Translations under genes and position numbers: made by a program
Part shown: piece by piece, positions 18,401-25,362 of the stretch
Numbering within the stretch: position 1 is the stretch's first letter
Layout: each line of letters begins with the position of its first letter
Notes under the pieces: model-generated
Databases searched by the model: none
Told to the model about the DNA's origin: nothing
Seen by the model: only the letters and a program-made list of their open reading frames with translations
From: Curtobacterium pusillum
GTDB lineage: Bacteria > Actinomycetota > Actinomycetes > Actinomycetales > Microbacteriaceae
DNA: 64,000 nt
Direction of reading: 5' to 3'
NCBI GenBank assembly: GCA_002025645.1
Contig: CP018783.1
Coordinates: 1,550,001 to 1,614,000 of the forward strand

Positions 18401-19301
18401 CGGTGGCGGTCAGCAGGTGGAACGGTCCGGACTGACCGCCTGGCCCGACACGGACCTGCCGGAGACGCTCGACACCAAGCAGGCCGGCGGCGTCATCCGC
18501 GCCTACCCGGCGCTCGTCGAGGAGGGCACCGGGCCGAAGGCGACCGTCGGCGTCCGGTTGCTCGCGACCCCGTCCGACCGTGCCGTCCGGATGCCCGCGG
18601 GCGTCCGCCGGATCGTCATGCACGCCGTGCCGTCCCCCGTGTCGTACATCCAGTCGCACCTCACCGCGCAGGAGAAGCTCGCACTCGCGGCCAGCCCGTA
18701 CCCGTCGACAGCGGCGCTGTTCGACGACGTGCTCGCCGCGGTCGTCGACGCCGGGATCCGCCGCGCGCACCCCGACGGGCTCGTGTTCACGAAGTCGGCG
18801 TTCGAGGCCGTCCGCGACGCCGTGTCCGCGTCGGTCGTCGACACCATGTTCACGGCCGTGTCCGAGGTCGCCGCGGTCCTCGCCGCGCACCGGGCCGCGG
18901 AACGGTCCCTCAAGCAGGCGAACTCGATGTCGCTGCTGCCCGCACTGACCGACATGCGACAGCAGATGGAACGACTGGTGTTCCCCGGGTTCGTCTCGGT
19001 GGCGGGGCTCGACCGGCTCCGGCGCATCCGGGTGTACCTGCAGGGTGTGGGCGCCCGCGTGCAGAAGCTCCTGCAGAACCCGGGGCGCGATGCGACGTGG
19101 ATGCGCGAGGTCACCGTCGCGACCGACCGCTACGTCGATGCTGGCGGGGAGTTCCCCCCGGCCGTCGGTGCCCACCCGGAGCTCGTGCACGCGCGGTGGA
19201 TGCTCGAGGAGTTCCGCCTCAGCCTCTTCGCGCAGGAGCTCGGGACGGCCGAGACGGTGTCGTTGCAGCGGATCACGAAGGCCCTGTCCGCCGCTCGTTA
19301 G
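15450..19301 (+). CDS. hrpA: HrpA-type DEAH-box RNA helicase
   Basis: 1283 residues, the usual HrpA length. Motif I is AGATGSGKTTQLPK (residues about 34-47), motif II is DEAH (IIIDEAHERS), motif III is ITSATID, and QRSGRAGRTSAG is motif VI. Winged-helix, ratchet, OB and a DUF3418-type C-terminal region follow. HrpA rescues stalled ribosomes or remodels mRNA in other bacteria. ATG 15450 was preferred over 15444 because TAAGCT lies nine bases upstream. A 23-bp piece identical to one at 63793 is embedded at 18368-18390, in a low-complexity linker (NRPGGTARVASAGGG). Confidence 0.93.
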   Translation: MSTTPVITYPPELPVSQRRDDIAAAIRDNQVVIVAGATGSGKTTQLPKICLELGREHIGHTQPRRIAARTIAERVSEELGGELGGLVGYQVRFTDRVSSDTRIKVMTDGILLNEIHFDRDLKRYDTIIIDEAHERSLTIDFLLGYLKRLLVRRPDLKLIITSATIDPESFSKHFGDAPIIEVSGRTYPVEIRYRPLVTEASQNDDEDDDDPRTDDSGGGNAADDRDTMQGITDALDELAREDPGDVLVFLSGENEIRDAQDAIEGKRYPGTEVLPLYGRLSAADQHRVFERRHTPGIRRRVVLATNVAETSLTVPGIKYVIDVGTARISRYSPRAKVQRLPIEAVSQASANQRSGRAGRTSAGIAIRLYSEDDFDRRPEFTDPEILRTNLAAVILQMISLGFGDIESFPFLQPPDSRGVKDGLDLLRELRAVDTDGRITKTGKQLTRLPIDPRLGRMVLEAGRQGVGREVIAVVSALSIQDPRERPLEKRAHADQLHARFADPTSDFLTLLNLWNHIEDKQDELSSSAFRRLCKAEFLNYLRIREWQDLYRQLSRAAKQVDVRVGQSRSDDGDAVHRSLLAGLLSQIGLRDKEKRDYLGSRNTRFVVFPGSVLAKKQPDAVMAAELVETSRLFARTVGRIDPAWVEPLAGDLLKRTHGEPHWEKKQGAAVAYERVTLFGVPIVQRRRVQYTRIDPEHSRELFIRHALVEGEWDSQQAFDRTNRQLRRQLEQLEERTRRRDILFDDERVYEFYDARIPADVATTRDFEGWWRQTRRDQPELLTMRRSDLLDEGAAEAAEDDAEYPTQWRSGDQRLAIKYRFEPGAQDDGVSVQVPLALLPRMREEGFDWQVRGLRKELVTALIKSLPKQIRKNVVPAADWAEKIVAELPDDAPTEPTESFRATLAKAIQRMTYVPVTESDFDLTRVPSHLLPTWAVVDERGRRVEAGKDLSALQTKLKDRTQQSVASATVRAANRPGGTARVASAGGGQQVERSGLTAWPDTDLPETLDTKQAGGVIRAYPALVEEGTGPKATVGVRLLATPSDRAVRMPAGVRRIVMHAVPSPVSYIQSHLTAQEKLALAASPYPSTAALFDDVLAAVVDAGIRRAHPDGLVFTKSAFEAVRDAVSASVVDTMFTAVSEVAAVLAAHRAAERSLKQANSMSLLPALTDMRQQMERLVFPGFVSVAGLDRLRRIRVYLQGVGARVQKLLQNPGRDATWMREVTVATDRYVDAGGEFPPAVGAHPELVHARWMLEEFRLSLFAQELGTAETVSLQRITKALSAAR
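18368..18390 (+). repeat. Intragenic half-copy of the 42-bp repeat (in hrpA)
   Basis: Contains GGCCTGGAGGCACGG, the left arm of the 42-bp palindrome, encoding RPGGTA in a linker of HrpA near residue 975. All 23 bases are identical to the inverted copy at 63793-63815 in the diflavin reductase gene. Confidence 0.75.
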
Positions 19302-19345
19302 ACCCGACCCGCTGAACGGCTCCCCTGTCGTGCCATGATCATCGG

Positions 19346-21061
19346 ATGAACGGCTTCGAGGGGATCGCGTTCCGCAACTACCGGAGTTACCGCGGTCCGG
19401 AGTTCACGGTGTTGCCTCTGGACAAGGTCAACCTCATCGCCGGGCAGAACAACAGCGGCAAGTCGAACGCGCTCCGTGTCGTCATGAACGTCTTCGGCGA
19501 CGGCCCGAAGTCCAGCGCGTCCAACCGAGCGGTCGGAGACGAGGAAGAGGATCGCGACGACTACCTGCTCCTCGTCAGCTTCGACAACCTCGACTTCGAC
19601 GGAGAACTCGCGGCTCTCAAGCCCTACCTGAGGCCCCTCGCGGAGCAGATCCGATCGGCGCTGTCACTCCCAGAACACTCTGACGACTGCATCTGGCTGC
19701 CGAGCAACCGCGGACCGAAGGGCCTGGCAACCGCGCTTCCCCTCGTGCAGGATCTCAGCCGGCTCATCGGCGACCACGACACCGTGTCGTTCCTGGCATC
19801 TCAGCTCGACGTCGGCGTCGGCGGGATCTCTTCGTTGACGACGATGACGGTTATCGGCCATCTGGTCGACCGAATCACCGGCAAGATCGAGTCCTTCATG
19901 ATCGATGGCGGGCGAGCGATCGCCCAGCACGGGTTCGAAGAAGAGAATGAACTGAACGGCGCGGGCATCGTCCGTCGTCTCCTCGAACTCCAGCACCCGG
20001 CGTTTCTCGAGCGGCGCAAGAAGTCCCAGTTCCACGCCATAGAACGCTTCGTTCGAACGGTGCTCGACGACGACGACCTCACGATCGAGATCCCGCACAA
20101 CGGCGAGTCGATCCACGTCACGCAGAACGGTCACACGTTACCGATCGAACACCTTGGCACCGGCATCCACGAGGTCGTGATCCTCGCTGCAGCCGCGACC
20201 ACGATCGAGAACGCGATCATCTGCATTGAAGAGCCAGAGGTGCACCTGCATCCGCTCCTCCAGCGGAAGCTCCTGCAGTACCTGGCGAACGACACTTCGA
20301 ACACGTACTTCATCGCGACGCACTCCGCCCACATGCTGGATGTCGGGATCGGCACCATCTCACACGTCACGCTCGAAGCAGGCCGCTCGACCATTGACGC
20401 GGTTGCATCGGCGAGTGGACGAGCGAACGTCTGTGAGGACCTCGGCTACCGCCCTTCGGACATCGTCCAGGCGAACCTTGTCATCTGGGTGGAGGGTCCT
20501 TCCGACCGGGTGTACCTGAAGTCCTGGATTGACCGCACAGCACCGCATTCGTTTGCCGAGGGCATCCACTACTCGATCATGTTCTACGGCGGCGGATTGC
20601 TCAACGCGCTCTCACCGCTGGACCAACCGGAGGTGGACGACTTCATCTCTCTCCGCCGACTCAACCGGTACGTCGCCATCCTCATCGACTCGGACAGGAA
20701 GTCGCCGGGAGCGCCGCTCAACGAGAGCAAGCAGAAGGTGTTGGACGCGCTCAGCGACGACCCGGACCGGAGCTTCGGTTGGGTCACGTGGGGGTACACG
20801 ATCGAGAACTACGTGCCGGCTGCTGTCCTGGACTCGGCTGTCCGCACCGCACATCCTCGGAAGGGCAATCCGCCGGCCACTCCGGCGGGACGCTGGGAGA
20901 ACCCGCTCGCCACAAGTCGTATCGGAGTCAACCCGAGCAAGGTCGCGATTGCGCGCCAGGCCGTGGAACAGTGGTCTGATCCGCTCCCTTCGCACTTGCA
21001 GTCCGATGTGGACTCCGTCGTGAAACTGATCCGCGCCGCGAACTCTCACCTGTCCGGTTGA
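19346..21061 (+). CDS. Stand-alone OLD-family ATPase/TOPRIM nuclease
   Basis: 571 residues. An ABC-type ATPase half has Walker A GQNNSGKS (33-40), signature-region EHLGTGIHEVVILA, Walker B IICIEEPEVHLHP (about 289-301) and the H-loop FIATHSAHMLD. A TOPRIM nuclease half begins LVIWVEGPSDRVYL (about 379-392) with the acidic motif LIDSDRKSPG near 447. This order is that of overcoming-lysogenization-defect nucleases. No UvrD-like helicase (Gabija) or reverse transcriptase (retron) lies beside it, so it is class 1 (solitary). Base use is clearly less G+C-rich than neighbours and includes a rare TTA leucine codon (20138-20140), suggesting transfer. CATGAT six bases before ATG fits a leaderless promoter. 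Confidence 0.88.
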   Translation: MNGFEGIAFRNYRSYRGPEFTVLPLDKVNLIAGQNNSGKSNALRVVMNVFGDGPKSSASNRAVGDEEEDRDDYLLLVSFDNLDFDGELAALKPYLRPLAEQIRSALSLPEHSDDCIWLPSNRGPKGLATALPLVQDLSRLIGDHDTVSFLASQLDVGVGGISSLTTMTVIGHLVDRITGKIESFMIDGGRAIAQHGFEEENELNGAGIVRRLLELQHPAFLERRKKSQFHAIERFVRTVLDDDDLTIEIPHNGESIHVTQNGHTLPIEHLGTGIHEVVILAAAATTIENAIICIEEPEVHLHPLLQRKLLQYLANDTSNTYFIATHSAHMLDVGIGTISHVTLEAGRSTIDAVASASGRANVCEDLGYRPSDIVQANLVIWVEGPSDRVYLKSWIDRTAPHSFAEGIHYSIMFYGGGLLNALSPLDQPEVDDFISLRRLNRYVAILIDSDRKSPGAPLNESKQKVLDALSDDPDRSFGWVTWGYTIENYVPAAVLDSAVRTAHPRKGNPPATPAGRWENPLATSRIGVNPSKVAIARQAVEQWSDPLPSHLQSDVDSVVKLIRAANSHLSG

Positions 21062-21105
21062 TCCCGGACGACCAGTGAACTGGCCACAGGACTAACGTGT
21101 CCGCC

Positions 21106-21474
21106 ATGATCGGCACACTCGACGTCGTCGTCCTGGACTGCCCCGACCCGCGCGCACTCGCACGGTTCTACGTCGAACTGCTCGGCGGCGAGATCGTCGC
21201 GTTCGACGAGGACTGGGCCGAGATCGCCCTGCCGTTCACGGACCTCCGGCCGATCCTCGCCTTCCAGCAAGTGGCGGAGTACCGCAAGCCCGAGTGGCCC
21301 GGGCAGGACGTCCCGCAGCAGAGCCACCTCGACGTCAAGGTCGACGACCTCGACGCCGGCGAGACCGCTGTCCTGGCGATCGGTGCGACGGCCACCGGAT
21401 CGGGGACGAACACCTTCCGGGTCTACCTCGACCCCGCCGGGCACCCGTTCTGCCTCATCCGCCCGAACGACTGA
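21106..21474 (+). CDS. VOC-superfamily (glyoxalase-fold) protein
   Basis: 122 residues of one betaalphabetabetabeta pair: VVVLDCPDPRALARFYVELLGG at the start and RVYLDPAGHPFCLIRP at the end are typical of the glyoxalase/bleomycin-resistance superfamily. Substrate unknown. TAACGT lies seven bases before ATG 21106, so this start is preferred to the GTG at 21097. It is closely related in layout to the protein at 36036-36422. The HAD gene follows seven bases after the stop. Confidence 0.82.
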   Translation: MIGTLDVVVLDCPDPRALARFYVELLGGEIVAFDEDWAEIALPFTDLRPILAFQQVAEYRKPEWPGQDVPQQSHLDVKVDDLDAGETAVLAIGATATGSGTNTFRVYLDPAGHPFCLIRPND

Positions 21475-21481
21475 GCCGCCG

Positions 21482-22093
21482 GTGACGGTGATCCGTGCGG
21501 TCCTGTTCGACCTCGACGGGGTCGTCCGGCACTTTCACCCGGAGTACGTCGCTGCGATCGAACGTGAGCACGCCCTGCCCCCCGGGGCGATCGAGGCGTT
21601 CGCGTTCTCCGCGCCGGTGATCGACGACGTGACCACCGGCCGGATCACGCGCGCCGAGTGGGTCCGTGCGATCGGCGAACACCTCGAGGCGCCGGCGGCG
21701 GCCGAGGCCTGGGGACGGCAACCCTTCACGCCCGACGACGCCGTGCTCGGACTCATCGACGAGCTCCGCGCCGCGGGGTACACGACCGCCGTCCTCACGA
21801 ACGGTACGGACGGTGTCCCGGCCGAGGTCGCGTCGTTCGGGTTGCCCGACCACGTCGATGCGGTGTTCAGCTCGCACGAGATCGGGTTCACGAAGCCCGA
21901 CGTCCGGGCGTTCCGCCACGTGCTCGACGCGCTCGGCCTCGACGGCCCGGAGGTGTTCTTCACCGACGACTCCGAAGCGAAACTCGCCGGGGCGGTTGAA
22001 CTCGGGATGACCGTCCACCACTACACGGGCGTCGACGGGCTCCGCGCTGCGCTCCGTACTGCGGGGGTGCTCAGTCCGCGAGGCACGCGCTGA
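21482..22093 (+). CDS. HAD-superfamily hydrolase (phosphatase-like)
   Basis: 203 residues with the HAD motifs in order: VLFDLDGVV (nucleophile Asp), VLTNGTDG (motif II Thr), FTKPDVRAFRHVL (motif III Lys) and VFFTDDSEAKLAGA (motif IV acids). A helical cap sits between motifs I and II. Such enzymes dephosphorylate small phosphates or dehalogenate. It follows the VOC gene closely, likely in one transcript. The last 23 bases overlap the end of the convergent gene at 22071. Confidence 0.85.
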   Translation: MTVIRAVLFDLDGVVRHFHPEYVAAIEREHALPPGAIEAFAFSAPVIDDVTTGRITRAEWVRAIGEHLEAPAAAEAWGRQPFTPDDAVLGLIDELRAAGYTTAVLTNGTDGVPAEVASFGLPDHVDAVFSSHEIGFTKPDVRAFRHVLDALGLDGPEVFFTDDSEAKLAGAVELGMTVHHYTGVDGLRAALRTAGVLSPRGTR

Positions 22094-22853
22094 CGAGCTG
22101 CACCGCCGGGCCGACGCGTGCGAACGAGTCGGGGCTGAGCCAGGGCACGCGGGCTTCGATCTGCGGTTCGGGACGTCCGTCGACCCGCACCGTTCTGATG
22201 CCCTGCGCCTTCCAGTAGTCCTGGACCGCGTCGATGTCCCCTGGTACCGGCGCCGCTTCCGGCGTCGGTGTCGGCGAGAGATCCGGGAACGAGTAGACGT
22301 ACTCCGTCCCGCGGCTCCCGTTGCGCAGCGAGCACCGCCTGGTCTCGATGTGGTCCGTCGAGCCGTCGGCCGCGTTGCTGACCGAGGGATCGCCGCCCAG
22401 GAGTTCGACGGTGTGGTCGCCGATCTCCCGCAGGCCCGCGCGCGCGTCACCGCCGGCGAAGTGGGTCTCCGCCGCCGTCGGCGGCTGCGCATGCTCGTAC
22501 GCGGATCGAGCGGTCGACACGAGGTGCGATCCGATGAGCGTGCCGTTCGTCAGCACGGCGATCGCGAGCACCACGAGCGCGGCGATCGTCCCCACGATGG
22601 AGTAGTGCTCGTCGTACCGACGGATGGCGAGCTGCACGATCACGGTGAGCGCGGAGACGAGGACGGGCAGGGCGGCGGCGCCGAGGTACCAGCCGAGCAC
22701 AGCGCCGTCACTGAGCCGGTCGTCGCCCTGCCCGACCTCGGCGCGGATGTACACGACGAGCTGGACCAGCCAGCACACCAGCAGCGTCCCGGGGAGCAGG
22801 ACCGCGATCGCGATGCCGGACCCGACACCGGTGGTGCGGTCGTACTCGCTCAT
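22071..22853 (-). CDS. Membrane protein of unknown function
   Basis: 260 residues. Three hydrophobic segments occupy the N-terminal half (IAIAVLLPGTLLVCWLVQLV, about 13-35; a second near 55-75; IVGTIAALVVLAIAVL near 85-105), followed by a soluble extracytoplasmic-like domain of about 150 residues with one Cys pair (ETRRCSLRNG and VSACLAD). No family recognised. Its ATG overlaps the stop of the YbaK-type gene (ATGA), so the two are co-translated; why a tRNA-editing protein is coupled to a membrane protein is unclear. Confidence 0.7.
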   Translation of the reverse strand: MSEYDRTTGVGSGIAIAVLLPGTLLVCWLVQLVVYIRAEVGQGDDRLSDGAVLGWYLGAAALPVLVSALTVIVQLAIRRYDEHYSIVGTIAALVVLAIAVLTNGTLIGSHLVSTARSAYEHAQPPTAAETHFAGGDARAGLREIGDHTVELLGGDPSVSNAADGSTDHIETRRCSLRNGSRGTEYVYSFPDLSPTPTPEAAPVPGDIDAVQDYWKAQGIRTVRVDGRPEPQIEARVPWLSPDSFARVGPAVQLVSACLAD

Positions 22854-23392
22854 GCGGCCGGGAGGGCGAGACCCTCGACGACCTGCACGTGCGGCAGCGC
22901 GCCCAGCACCGAACCCGGCAGGAACAGCTTCGCCGCGCGGCGGCCCGCGCCGATGACGGCATCGGGGGCGTCCAGCACCCGCGAGTCGACGTACACCGGC
23001 CACGCAGCCGGCAGGCCGATCGGGGTGATCCCGCCGTACTCCATGCCGGTGAGGTCCACGGCCTGGTCCATCGGCGCGAAGCTGGCCTTCCGGACGTCCA
23101 GGAGATTCTTCACCGTGCGGTTGACGTCGAGCTTCGTGGACGCGAGCACCACGCACGCGGCGAACCGGACGTCCTCGCCGCGCTTGCCCGCGACGACGAT
23201 GCAGTTCGCACCGCCGTCGAGCGGGAAGCCGTAGGCCTCCGAGAACGCCGCGGTGTCGGCCAGCTCCAGGTCGATCGGTGCGGCCTCGATCCGGTCGGCC
23301 AGGTCCGTGGGCAGCTCGGCCAGCGCCGAGGCCACGGGAGCGGCCAGCAGTTCGGGGGCGGTCAGGGCAGGAACCCGTTCGAGCGTCGGCAT
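22850..23392 (-). CDS. YbaK/aminoacyl-tRNA editing-domain protein (second copy)
   Basis: 180 residues. The YbaK/ProX fold is seen from GGANCIVVAGKRG through LASTKLDVNRTVKNLLDVRKASF to the glycine-rich MEYGGITPIGLP near residue 120, which matches the GGxxPxG-type loop of editing domains. It differs strongly from the copy at 981-1451, so they are not a recent duplication. Probably removes wrongly attached amino acids from tRNA. The gene is the promoter-proximal member of a two-gene leftward unit. Confidence 0.85.
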   Translation of the reverse strand: MPTLERVPALTAPELLAAPVASALAELPTDLADRIEAAPIDLELADTAAFSEAYGFPLDGGANCIVVAGKRGEDVRFAACVVLASTKLDVNRTVKNLLDVRKASFAPMDQAVDLTGMEYGGITPIGLPAAWPVYVDSRVLDAPDAVIGAGRRAAKLFLPGSVLGALPHVQVVEGLALPAA

Positions 23393-23433
23393 GCCGTCCA
23401 GCCTAGGGAGCGCCCCGCCACCATGCTGAGGAC

Positions 23434-24117
23434 ATGTCGACGTACGACGGACACCTCACCGCACTCGCGGACGCGGCCGACCGGTTCGACGCCACGCTCC
23501 GGACCGGGGACCGCACGGCTCCCGTGCCGTCGTGCCCCGGCTGGACCGTCGCGGACCTCGGCGAACACCTGACGGACGTGCACCGCTGGGCGCTCGGACA
23601 ACTGACCGGCGAGGAGCAGGAGCCGCTCCCGCGCGCCGACCTGGCAGACCGCTTCCGTGCTGGCGCCGAGGAGTTGATCGGTGCACTCCGCACACGAACG
23701 GCGGACACCGCGTGCACTGCGATCTACCCACCCGACACCGCCGCGACCTGGGCGCGGCGGCAGGCGCACGAGACGGCGATCCACCTGTGGGACGCGCAGC
23801 ACGCGCTGGGAGGTGATCCGCGCCTCCAGGCAGAGCTGGCGGCCGACGGCGTCCGAGAGGTGGTGGACGACCTGTACCCGCGACAGGTGCGGCTCGGCCG
23901 CATCGAACCGCTGACGGAACCGGTCGTCTTCGCGTTCACCGACGCGCCCGGCGAAGCCGTGCTCGGCGGCGGCGAGCCCGCCGTCCGCGTCACGGGGCGT
24001 GCTGCGGACGTGCTGCTCGTCCTGTGGGGACGATGGACGCCAGACACGGTCGACCTGACGGTGGACGGCGATCGCGGCGCACTCGACCGGGCGCTCGGGA
24101 CGAAGCTGGTGCCATGA
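23434..24117 (+). CDS. Maleylpyruvate isomerase-family (mycothiol-dependent, DinB-fold) protein
   Basis: 227 residues. The N-terminal four-helix DinB-like domain shows the metal-ligand pattern WTVADLGEHLTDVHRW and later RRQAHETAIHLWDAQHAL, the signature of the TIGR03083 group. The C-terminal part (residues about 145-225) is the small SCP-2-like domain (VRVTGRAADVLLVLWGR). Members use mycothiol in actinobacteria for isomerase or transferase reactions; the substrate is unknown. CATGCT lies six bases upstream of the ATG. Its stop overlaps the ATG of the CAT-like gene. Confidence 0.85.
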   Translation: MSTYDGHLTALADAADRFDATLRTGDRTAPVPSCPGWTVADLGEHLTDVHRWALGQLTGEEQEPLPRADLADRFRAGAEELIGALRTRTADTACTAIYPPDTAATWARRQAHETAIHLWDAQHALGGDPRLQAELAADGVREVVDDLYPRQVRLGRIEPLTEPVVFAFTDAPGEAVLGGGEPAVRVTGRAADVLLVLWGRWTPDTVDLTVDGDRGALDRALGTKLVP

Positions 24118-24770
24118 CGGAGCTCCGACCCATCGACCTGGACCGCTGGCCACGCCGCGAGCACTTCGAGCACTACCGCGACCGCGTGCCGTGCACGTGG
24201 GAGATGACCGTCGAACTCGACGTCACCGACTTCGCCGAGGCCGTGCGCGCGACGGACCGGCGGACCTACGCGTCGCAGATCTGGGCGATCGCGTCCGTGG
24301 TGAACCGGCACACCGAGTTCCGGATGCAGTTGCTCGACGACGGGTCACCCGCAGTCTGGGACGTGGTGCACCCGATGTTCACGGTGTTCCACCCCGACAC
24401 GCAAACGTTCTCCGTCCTGGTCGTCCCGTACGACGAGGACCCCGCCCGGTTCCACGCGGCCGCGGTCGCGACGATCGAGCGGTACCGGGACGACCACCGG
24501 ATGTTCCCGCAGCAGGACCGCCCGAGGAACGTCTTCGACATCTCGACGCTGCCGGGGACGTCGTTCACCGGGTTCGCGTTGCACGTGCGGGACGGATGGG
24601 ACCACCTCCTGCCGATCTTCACGATCGGTCGGTACCGGTTCGTGGAAGGGCGCACGATCATGCCCCTCGTCGTGCAGGTGAACCACGCGGTCGCCGACGG
24701 GTTCCACGGGTCGCGGCTCGTCGAGGAGCTCCAGACGGTGTTCGCCGAGGCGGGATGGGTCCGCAGGTGA
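24114..24770 (+). CDS. Chloramphenicol O-acetyltransferase-like protein (CatA type)
   Basis: 218 residues, the usual CatA size. The catalytic segment is VNHAVADGFHGSRL with H191 as the general base and D195 structural; TVFHPDTQTFSVL aligns with the conserved CAT central strand. CatA enzymes acetylate chloramphenicol using acetyl-CoA as trimers. The first His of the usual HHAVxDGFH motif is Asn here, which many xenobiotic acetyltransferases tolerate. Location in a housekeeping-like gene set and overlap with both neighbours (ATGA, GTGA) suggest a native enzyme rather than an acquired resistance cassette. True substrate unknown. Confidence 0.82.
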   Translation: MTELRPIDLDRWPRREHFEHYRDRVPCTWEMTVELDVTDFAEAVRATDRRTYASQIWAIASVVNRHTEFRMQLLDDGSPAVWDVVHPMFTVFHPDTQTFSVLVVPYDEDPARFHAAAVATIERYRDDHRMFPQQDRPRNVFDISTLPGTSFTGFALHVRDGWDHLLPIFTIGRYRFVEGRTIMPLVVQVNHAVADGFHGSRLVEELQTVFAEAGWVRR

Positions 24771-25285
24771 GCGGGGGGATCAGCGTCCGACCGGCCGTCC
24801 CGAGTGACGCGGCGGCGATGGCGCGGGTGCACGTCGCCTCGTGGCGGTCGACCTACCGCGGGCTGATGCCGGACGCGATGCTCGACGACCCGGGGTTCGT
24901 GGCCCGCCGCGAAGGGTTCTGGACGACGGCACTGACGGACGAGCGTTTCGCGGCGAACCGGGTCGCGGTGGCGGAGCACGACGGCGAGGTGGTCGGGATC
25001 GCGATGTCCGGACCGGTCGCGAACGCCGAACCCGGGGTGCGACACCTGTACGTCCTGTACCTGCTCGACGGGCACCACGGTTCCGGAGCGGGCAGTGCGC
25101 TGCTCGACGCGGTGATCGCACCGACGGAGCCCGCGGTGCTGTGGGTGGCGGACCCGAACCCGCGGGCGCAGGCGTTCTACCGCAAGCGCGGGTTCGTGGC
25201 GGACGGTGTCGAGCAGGTCGAGGACGGCGTGCGCGAGATCCGGATGGTCCGGCTGCCGGAGGGCCGCGTTCTCCACGGCGTTTGA
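24767..25285 (+). CDS. GNAT-family N-acetyltransferase
   Basis: 172 residues. Starts with the GNAT beta1-alpha1 pattern ISVRPAVPSDAAAMARVHVASW; the acetyl-CoA pyrophosphate loop is GHHGSGAGSALL (near residue 100-111) and the C-terminal NPRAQAFYRKRGF is the usual motif B end. GTG 24767 overlaps the stop of the CAT-like gene (GTGA) and is preferred to the ATG at 24755. Acceptor unknown. The stop codon sits at the base of a hairpin. Confidence 0.88.
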   Translation: MSGGISVRPAVPSDAAAMARVHVASWRSTYRGLMPDAMLDDPGFVARREGFWTTALTDERFAANRVAVAEHDGEVVGIAMSGPVANAEPGVRHLYVLYLLDGHHGSGAGSALLDAVIAPTEPAVLWVADPNPRAQAFYRKRGFVADGVEQVEDGVREIRMVRLPEGRVLHGV

Positions 25286-25352
25286 CCGTCCTGGTTCACG
25301 AAGGCCGGGTTGTACGAACCGGAACGGTCACCGGGCGAACAGGGAACCCGGT
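25283..25352. terminator. Bidirectional terminator hairpins between convergent genes
   Basis: TGACCGTCCTGGTTC (25283-25297) and GAACCGGAACGGTCA (25316-25330) pair at 13 of 15 positions; a second small hairpin ACCGGG/CCCGGT spans 25330-25352. Located between the rightward GNAT gene and the leftward beta-helix gene, so it can serve both. Confidence 0.65.
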
Positions 25353-25362
25353 CCCGCCGCGA

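Noticed and set aside
19346..21061. Gabija or retron system around the OLD nuclease
   Set aside because: No UvrD-like helicase and no reverse transcriptase next to it; neighbours are HrpA and a VOC protein.
23820..23833. Further half-site of the 42-bp repeat (GCGCCTCCAGGCA) in the mycothiol-type gene, and CTGGAGGC at 48331 in the LysR gene
   Set aside because: Matches are only 8-12 bases, lie in conserved coding segments rather than linkers, and are compatible with normal codons.
24114..24770. Acquired chloramphenicol resistance
   Set aside because: Family fits CatA, but base composition and overlaps with both neighbours are native-looking and no mobile element is near; resistance cannot be claimed.
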